Assembly (NCBI GenBank): GCA_031389585.1
Contig: JANMSS010000351.1
Span: 1-10,028 of the forward strand
Length of the DNA: 10,028 nucleotides
Direction: 5' to 3'
DNA from: CADEEN01 sp031389585
GTDB lineage: Bacteria > Pseudomonadota > Gammaproteobacteria > Burkholderiales > Burkholderiaceae_C
The position numbers were made by a program, and so were the translations under genes. Of this stretch, positions 6,557-10,028 are shown piece by piece (positions within the stretch are counted from its first letter, which is position 1; the number at the start of each line of letters is the position of its first letter). The notes beneath the pieces are model-generated. The model saw nothing but the letters and a program-made list of their open reading frames with translations. It was not told the DNA's origin and searched no databases.

Positions 6557-7101
6557 GTGGGATCCTGTTCACCAAGAAGTTGAAAGTCCAACGCGTCGCA
6601 CAGGCAGTGCAGTACCAGCGCATGGACTTCGTAGATGCGCGCCGCGCGGTCGTGCGGCACTGCGATGTGCACGTCGGTTTCGCCTAACTGAGGCAGCAGA
6701 TCGCCCGCATCGCGGCCGGTCAGGGCGACCACCGTCATGTCCTTGGCCTGCGCCGCCTGCACGGTAGCAGACAGTCCGGGTGGCGCGCCGCCGGCGCTAA
6801 AGACCAGCAACACATCACCCGGCGCGCCCAGCGCCTGCGTCTCGGCCTCGCCGGTGACGGCCAATGCAGCCAGGCCGGGGCGGTCGCGCTCGAAGCGGCC
6901 GACCATCAGCGCCGCGCCATGCTGCGCCAGCACCGCGGTGGGGCCGCTGCCGTAGAGCATCACCTTGCCGCCCGCGGTGATGCACCCGAGCAGCGTCTGG
7001 GCGGCGTCGGCGATCGGTTTGGCGAGGGCTTCGGCCGTCTGCGAGAGCAGATCGGCGCTTTCGAAGAACTGCTGCTGAATGCGCTGTTCAAGCATGAGCA
7101 T
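6553..7101 (-). CDS. DiaA-like SIS-domain protein with altered active-site region
   Basis: A 182-residue SIS-domain protein of the GmhA/DiaA group. DiaA binds DnaA and promotes timely replication initiation; GmhA isomerises sedoheptulose 7-phosphate. The N-terminus (LEQRIQQQFFESADL), V-G-R-F-E-R-D-R-P-G-L near 67-77, D-M-T-V-V-A-L-T-G-R near 121-130 and the end L-H-C-L-C-D-A-L-D near 164-172 fit the group. The core is unusual: the glycine loop reads Y-G-S-G-P-T-A-V-L-A-Q-H at 50-61, the expected S-G-N-S loop reads S-A-G-G-A-P-P at 102-108, and about 18 residues are missing between V82 and A90. Of the GmhA zinc ligands, His61 and the later His (H165) remain, but the Glu is Leu65 and the Gln is Tyr157. 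It is therefore not expected to be an isomerase. A second ATG at 7095 is a possible start; neither has a clear ribosome site. Its stop overlaps dolP; yraN, usual upstream, is absent. Confidence 0.85.
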   Translation of the reverse strand: MLMLEQRIQQQFFESADLLSQTAEALAKPIADAAQTLLGCITAGGKVMLYGSGPTAVLAQHGAALMVGRFERDRPGLAALAVTGEAETQALGAPGDVLLVFSAGGAPPGLSATVQAAQAKDMTVVALTGRDAGDLLPQLGETDVHIAVPHDRAARIYEVHALVLHCLCDALDFQLLGEQDPT

Positions 7102-7103
7102 GG

Positions 7104-7131
7104 ATCATATGACACGCCCCATTTGTGCCAG
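7104..7131 (-). promoter_or_regulatory. Candidate promoter for the DiaA-like/dolP operon
   Basis: On the minus strand, CTGGCA (7131-7126) and TATGAT (7109-7104) are 16 bases apart and match four and five of six sigma-70 consensus positions. The predicted start of transcription would be near 7097, at or inside the annotated start codon, which would imply a leaderless message or use of the ATG at 7095. The same stretch includes TGGCAC with a GC pair at sigma-54 spacing, a weaker alternative. Confidence 0.35.
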
Positions 7132-7144
7132 TTCCGAGTCACGC

Positions 7145-7161
7145 GCTGCGCGTTGCGCAGC
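7145..7161. repeat. Small perfect inverted repeat in the divergent intergenic region
   Basis: GCTGCGC (7145-7151) and GCGCAGC (7155-7161) form a 7-bp stem with a GTT loop, in the space between the DiaA-like gene and the fdrA promoter. It resembles the short GC-rich extragenic palindromes elsewhere in the window; a role as a protein-binding site is possible but not shown. Confidence 0.5.
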
Positions 7162-7209
7162 CGAGCGCACCGCGCTTGGGGTTCACCGTCACGCCGCGTC
7201 GAAGGCACC

Positions 7210-7243
7210 GCCAGCACCACGCTGGCCCACCACGCTGGCCCAC
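7210..7243. promoter_or_regulatory. 13-bp tandem repeat beside the fdrA promoter, possible operator
   Basis: CACCACGCTGGCC occurs twice in perfect head-to-tail order (7215-7227 and 7228-7240), with a partial third copy (CAC, 7241-7243). GCCAGC at 7210-7215 is an inverted partner of GCTGGC in either copy. The block ends immediately upstream of the candidate -35 box (7245), a typical place for activator binding. The period is 13 bp, not a full helical turn, so strict face-to-face binding of two proteins is not implied. Confidence 0.45.
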
Positions 7244-7244
7244 T

Positions 7245-7273
7245 TTGACGCCGTCCATGGGCTGTGCTACGGT
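7245..7273 (+). promoter_or_regulatory. Candidate sigma-70 promoter for the fdrA-ylbE operon
   Basis: TTGACG (7245-7250) and TACGGT (7268-7273) are exactly 17 bases apart, and TG at 7265-7266 gives an extended -10. The -35 matches five of six consensus positions and the -10 three of six. The predicted transcription start near 7280 leaves a leader of about 330 bases before the fdrA start codon, unusually long for this compact genome segment. Confidence 0.5.
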
Positions 7274-7279
7274 CACTTT

Positions 7280-7608
7280 TCACCTCCCGAGTCTTTACCG
7301 AAACCCACCCATCCCCCTGCGGCCATGCGCGTTCTGTCAGCGTTGTACACCGTGCCGCAGTCCCGGTGTTGGCAGACTGGGCCCGCATCCCGCACCCGCA
7401 ACGGCCTGCTGACGCGGCTCGTGGCGGGCAGCCGCCGCCACGGTCAAGCGCGCGTCAAACTGCGCCTTGCGCCGATGGCGCAGCAGCGCCGGGCCATGTT
7501 GGACAGCGTTTTGCTGGCAGCCCGGGACACAGGCACCCCCTTGGGTACCGACACCGCCAGCGGTGTGCCGGCCGCACCGCTGAAGCCACGACGCGAAGCG
7601 GGGTCTGT
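7280..7608 (+). other. Long structured 5' leader of fdrA, no recognised riboswitch
   Basis: No recognised gene lies in this 329-base stretch. It is rich in potential RNA pairings: a long-range stem GTCAGC (7336-7341) with GCTGAC (7408-7413) enclosing a hairpin ACACCG/CGGTGT (7347-7352 with 7364-7369); a hairpin TGCGCC/GGCGCA (7468-7482); and two mutually exclusive hairpins that share the strand GCGGTG (7560-7565), one pairing upstream (7551-7557) and one downstream (7573-7580). GCGGGG at 7598-7603 is the likely ribosome site of fdrA. An open frame from the ATG at 7325 ends at 7612 in an ATGA overlap with the fdrA start, but its codon pattern is weak. In high-GC DNA such stems arise easily, so the regulatory role is a hypothesis. 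Confidence 0.4.
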
Positions 7609-9192
7609 ATGACCACACAGACCATCCGCTTCAAAGTCTTCGCGAACCTGTACAAGGATTCGGTGACGCTGATGCAACTCGGCGCCAGCCTGCGCTCGCG
7701 CGACGGCGTCGAGCAGGCTTCCTGCCTGATGGCCACGCCGGCCAACCTGGAGCAGTTGTTGCACGCCGAGCTGTCGGTCGACACGCCGGCCTCGCCGTCG
7801 GATCTGCTGGTCGTCGTTCGCGGCGACGCCACGGCTTGCGAAGACGCGATTGCGGCCGCGCAGGCCGCCCTGCTCTCGGCCGCGCGCCCGACCAGCGGTA
7901 GCGTTGCGGCGGCGTTTTCGCTGCCGCTGACGAGCATTGCGCTCGGCGTCGAAACTGTGCCGCAGGCCGATCTCGCGCTCATCTCCGTTCCCGGCGACTA
8001 CGCCGCCGCCGAGGCCATGAAGGCACTCGCACTGGGCCTGCACGTGATGCTGTTCTCCGACAACGTGTCGATCGAAGACGAGCGCGCGATCAAGACCGCG
8101 GCACGCGCACGCAATCTGCTCGTGATGGGGCCGGACTGTGGCACCGCCATCGTCAATGGCGTGCCCTTGGGATTCGCCAACGTCGTTCGGCGTGGCGACA
8201 TCGGCCTGGTCGCCGCTTCGGGCACCGGCCTGCAGGAGGTCACGTGCCGCATTCACAACCTGGGCGGCGGCATCTCGCAGGCGCTGGGAACGGGCGGGCG
8301 CGATCTGAAGGAGTCGATTGGCGGCATCACGATGCTGCAAGGACTTGCCGCGCTCGCGGCCGACCCGCAGACCCGCGTCATCGTGCTCATCTCCAAGCCG
8401 CCGGCAGCGGCCATCGCACGCCAGATCCAGGCGGCGGCGAGCGCCTGCGGCAAGCCAGTGGTGCTGCACTTTCTGGGCACCGTGGCGCAAACCCTGCCGG
8501 CCGGCCTTGCCGCCGCGACATCGCTGCGCCATGCGGCCGACGTGGCGCTGGCACTGGCGCGCGGCGAGTCCTGGCCCGAGCCCTTGGCCAACCCGCCGGC
8601 AGTTGCCGTCGCGGCCGTCCAAAACCGCAGCGCCGCGATGGCGCCGACGCAGCGCAACGTGCGCGCACTGTTCACCGGTGGAACGTTCTGCTACGAGGCC
8701 CAACTCGTCTTCATGGCGCAGGGCCTGGCTTGCCGATCCAACGCACCGGCCGCAGGCGCCTTGCCCTTGGACGTCCATGTCGAAGCGAATGTCAACGGCC
8801 ATGTCCTGCTCGACCTGGGCGAGGACGAATACACGCGTGGGCGACCGCACCCGATGATCGATCCTTCGCTGCGTGATGCGGCGGTTCTGGCCCTGGCCGC
8901 CGACGCCAGCGTGGCGGCGATCCTGTTCGACGTCGTGCTCGGTTTCGGCTCGCACGCCGATCCCGCAGCCGGGCTCGCTGCGGCCCTGGGCCAGGCGCAG
9001 CGGCAGGCGCTCGCCGACGGCCGCTCCCTGGTCTTCATCGGCCATGTGTGCGGCACCGACGGCGACCCGCAGGACAAGGCCGATCAGGTGCGGCAACTGC
9101 AAGCCGTGGGCACCATCATCGTCGACAGCAACGTCCAGGCCTGCCTGCTCGCGGCCCACCTCGCCCGGCACCGGGCCGCGCTCGCCACCTAG
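7609..9192 (+). CDS. fdrA: FdrA-family protein (acyl-CoA synthetase fold; oxamate carbamoyltransferase subunit homologue)
   Basis: A 527-residue homologue of E. coli FdrA (555 residues), which has the fold of succinyl-CoA synthetase. In E. coli, FdrA with YlbE and YlbF is reported as the oxamate carbamoyltransferase of anaerobic allantoin degradation, making carbamoyl phosphate that carbamate kinase uses to yield ATP. Visible features: an N-terminal domain (about 1-95); the strand-loop G-P-D-C-G-T-A-I near 174-181; the CoA/nucleotide-type loop G-L-V-A-A-S-G-T-G-L-Q-E at 199-210; G-T-G-G-R-D-L at 227-233 followed by I-G-G; V-L-I-S-K-P-P-A near 261-268; and a C-terminal ligase-like domain from about 348 with F-T-G-G-T, Y-T-R-G-R-P-H-P-M-I-D-P and D-V-V-L-G-F-G. 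The ATG at 7609 has GCGGGG five bases upstream; the frame stays open upstream but that part is not FdrA-like. The ylbE-like gene follows after nine bases. The substrate here is not established. Confidence 0.92.
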   Translation: MTTQTIRFKVFANLYKDSVTLMQLGASLRSRDGVEQASCLMATPANLEQLLHAELSVDTPASPSDLLVVVRGDATACEDAIAAAQAALLSAARPTSGSVAAAFSLPLTSIALGVETVPQADLALISVPGDYAAAEAMKALALGLHVMLFSDNVSIEDERAIKTAARARNLLVMGPDCGTAIVNGVPLGFANVVRRGDIGLVAASGTGLQEVTCRIHNLGGGISQALGTGGRDLKESIGGITMLQGLAALAADPQTRVIVLISKPPAAAIARQIQAAASACGKPVVLHFLGTVAQTLPAGLAAATSLRHAADVALALARGESWPEPLANPPAVAVAAVQNRSAAMAPTQRNVRALFTGGTFCYEAQLVFMAQGLACRSNAPAAGALPLDVHVEANVNGHVLLDLGEDEYTRGRPHPMIDPSLRDAAVLALAADASVAAILFDVVLGFGSHADPAAGLAAALGQAQRQALADGRSLVFIGHVCGTDGDPQDKADQVRQLQAVGTIIVDSNVQACLLAAHLARHRAALAT

Positions 9193-9201
9193 GGTCACGC
9201 C

Positions 9202-10028
9202 ATGTCGACAAACACGCTGTTCAAGGACACGCTGACGGTCGTCAATGTCGGCCTGCGGGGCTTCGCCGACAACGTGGTGGCGGCCGGTGGCCACTGCGTG
9301 GCCCTGGACTGGCAGCCCCCCGCGCAGGGTGATCGCGACGCCGGCCTGGCCCTGGCCGAAATGCTCAACCACCCGAGGGTCGAACAGGCCAACGCGGTTG
9401 CGCTGGAGCGTTTCCTCCAGACCCAGCCGGTCCTGACCGACATCGCGACCGCGCGCGACACGCTGCCCGGCATGGCCCATGGCCGTCGGCTCATCGTGCA
9501 CGCAGGCCCGCCGATCGCGTGGCCGGCCATGTGCGGGCCGATGCGCGGCGCGATCCTGGGCGCCGTGGTCCTCGAAGGCTGGGCCCATTCCGTGGACGCC
9601 GCCGAAACCCTGGTCGTGCGCGGTGACGTGGCGCTCGGGCCTTGCCACCATGAGGGCGCCGTAGGGCCGATGGCCGGCATCATCAGCCCGTCGATGCCTG
9701 TCTTCGTAGTCGAGAACCGGGTCACCGGCCGGCGCGCCTACTGCAACTTCAACGAAGGCCTGGGCAAGGTGCTGCGCTTCGGCGCCAACGGGCCGGAGGT
9801 GATCGAGCGCCTGCGGATGATGGCCGGCGTGGTCGCGCCGACCCTGCGCGCCGTGCTGGCGCGCAGCGGCGCGATCGAACTCAAGCCCTTGATGGCACAG
9901 GCGCTCAACATGGGCGACGAGGTCCATAACCGCAACACGGCGGCCACGGCGCTGTTCATCAAGCGCATCGCCACGTCGCTGATCGAAGCCGAGGTCACGC
10001 GTCAGGACGCCGCGGCGACGCTGGCCTT
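9202..10028 (+). CDS. ylbE: YlbE-like DUF1116 family protein, N-terminal part
   Basis: The first 275 residues of a DUF1116 (YlbE) protein; the window ends inside the gene (E. coli YlbE is about 420 residues). YlbE is a subunit partner of FdrA in the oxamate carbamoyltransferase reported in E. coli. Matching segments are L-I-V-H-A-G-P-P-I-A-W at 97-107, M-C-G-P-M-R-G-A at 110-117, E-G-W-A near 124-127, P-C-H-H-E-G-A-V-G-P-M-A-G-I near 147-160, S-P-S-M-P-V-F-V-V-E-N, N-E-G-L-G-K-V-L-R-F-G-A, and M-G-D-E-V-H-N-R-N near 245-253. The His pair and the strongly conserved Asp/Glu/His/Asn cluster suggest a catalytic or metal site. The start codon is nine bases after the fdrA stop, and AGGG at 9191-9194, overlapping that stop, gives a good ribosome site seven bases before the ATG. 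The next genes, probably a YlbF/DUF2877 protein and a carbamate kinase, would lie beyond the window. Confidence 0.9.
   Translation, partial: MSTNTLFKDTLTVVNVGLRGFADNVVAAGGHCVALDWQPPAQGDRDAGLALAEMLNHPRVEQANAVALERFLQTQPVLTDIATARDTLPGMAHGRRLIVHAGPPIAWPAMCGPMRGAILGAVVLEGWAHSVDAAETLVVRGDVALGPCHHEGAVGPMAGIISPSMPVFVVENRVTGRRAYCNFNEGLGKVLRFGANGPEVIERLRMMAGVVAPTLRAVLARSGAIELKPLMAQALNMGDEVHNRNTAATALFIKRIATSLIEAEVTRQDAAATLA

Noticed and set aside
6553..7101. Catalytically active GmhA phosphoheptose isomerase
   Set aside because: The Glu and Gln ligand positions are Leu and Tyr, and the SGNS loop is lost; the dolP neighbour favours a DiaA-like role.
7116..7130. Sigma-54 promoter on the minus strand (TGGCAC, five bases, GGGC)
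   Set aside because: The -24 box is perfect and the GC at -12 is present, but TT is replaced by GG, so the match is weak, and a sigma-70-like -10 explains the site as well.
7341..7435. Cobalamin riboswitch
   Set aside because: CGGTG, an ACCCGCAACGG segment and GCCAC look like parts of the B12 aptamer, but the essential B12 box (the AGCCAGGAGACC-like segment) is missing downstream and the spacing does not fit.
7264..7608. N-terminal extension of FdrA by about 115 residues
   Set aside because: The extra part is Pro/Arg/Ala-rich and unlike any FdrA N-terminus, would begin inside the candidate promoter, and FdrA has a good start at 7609.
7444..9927. Open frame of 827 codons on the minus strand, antisense to fdrA and ylbE
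   Set aside because: It runs across two genes and their junction, is full of Arg/His/Gln/Gly without any domain, and is explained by the codon bias of the real genes on the plus strand.

Overview
The window is high-GC bacterial DNA with tightly packed genes on both strands. The gene content points to a betaproteobacterium of the order Burkholderiales: a yggS/pilT/pilU block, an orphan Bug-type (TctC-like) periplasmic binding protein, a DiaA-like SIS protein coupled to a DolP-like BON lipoprotein, and GC-rich extragenic palindromes. The assignment rests on gene content and composition only; there is no rRNA or other direct taxonomic marker.

Layout. 1-45 (-) is the first 15 codons of proC. 47-481 (-) is a small membrane-anchored conserved hypothetical protein lying one base upstream of proC. 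581-1582 (+) is a Bug/TctC solute-binding protein. 1706-2395 (-) is yggs, encoding the PLP-homeostasis protein. Divergent from it, 2434-3477 (+) is pilT and 3696-4832 (+) is pilU, the two type IV pilus retraction ATPases. Between pilT and pilU, and again after pilU, lie palindrome clusters that share one architecture. 5024-5911 (+) is a beta-hydroxyacid dehydrogenase (3-hydroxyisobutyrate dehydrogenase family). Convergent to it are dolP (5936-6556, -) and a DiaA-like SIS gene (6553-7101, -), overlapping by four bases (ATGA). A roughly 500-bp non-coding or leader region (7102-7608) separates these from 7609-9192 (+), encoding FdrA, and 9202 to the window end (+), the start of a YlbE/DUF1116 gene.

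How the genes work together. YggS and ProC form a conserved neighbourhood (PLP and proline metabolism), here interrupted by the Bug gene in the opposite orientation. PilT and PilU together power pilus retraction and twitching motility. The SIS and BON proteins resemble the E. coli diaA-dolP pair (replication initiation, outer-membrane integrity), but the usual yraN partner is not next to them and the SIS protein has a shortened, altered core. FdrA and YlbE are homologues of subunits of the E. coli oxamate carbamoyltransferase that closes anaerobic allantoin degradation; no allantoin gene is visible here, so the substrate is open.

The parts most worth a second look are the fdrA-ylbE locus with its long, structure-rich leader, promoter and 13-bp tandem repeat; the altered DiaA-like protein; and the three-copy C-tract/hairpin/G-tract element around pilU.
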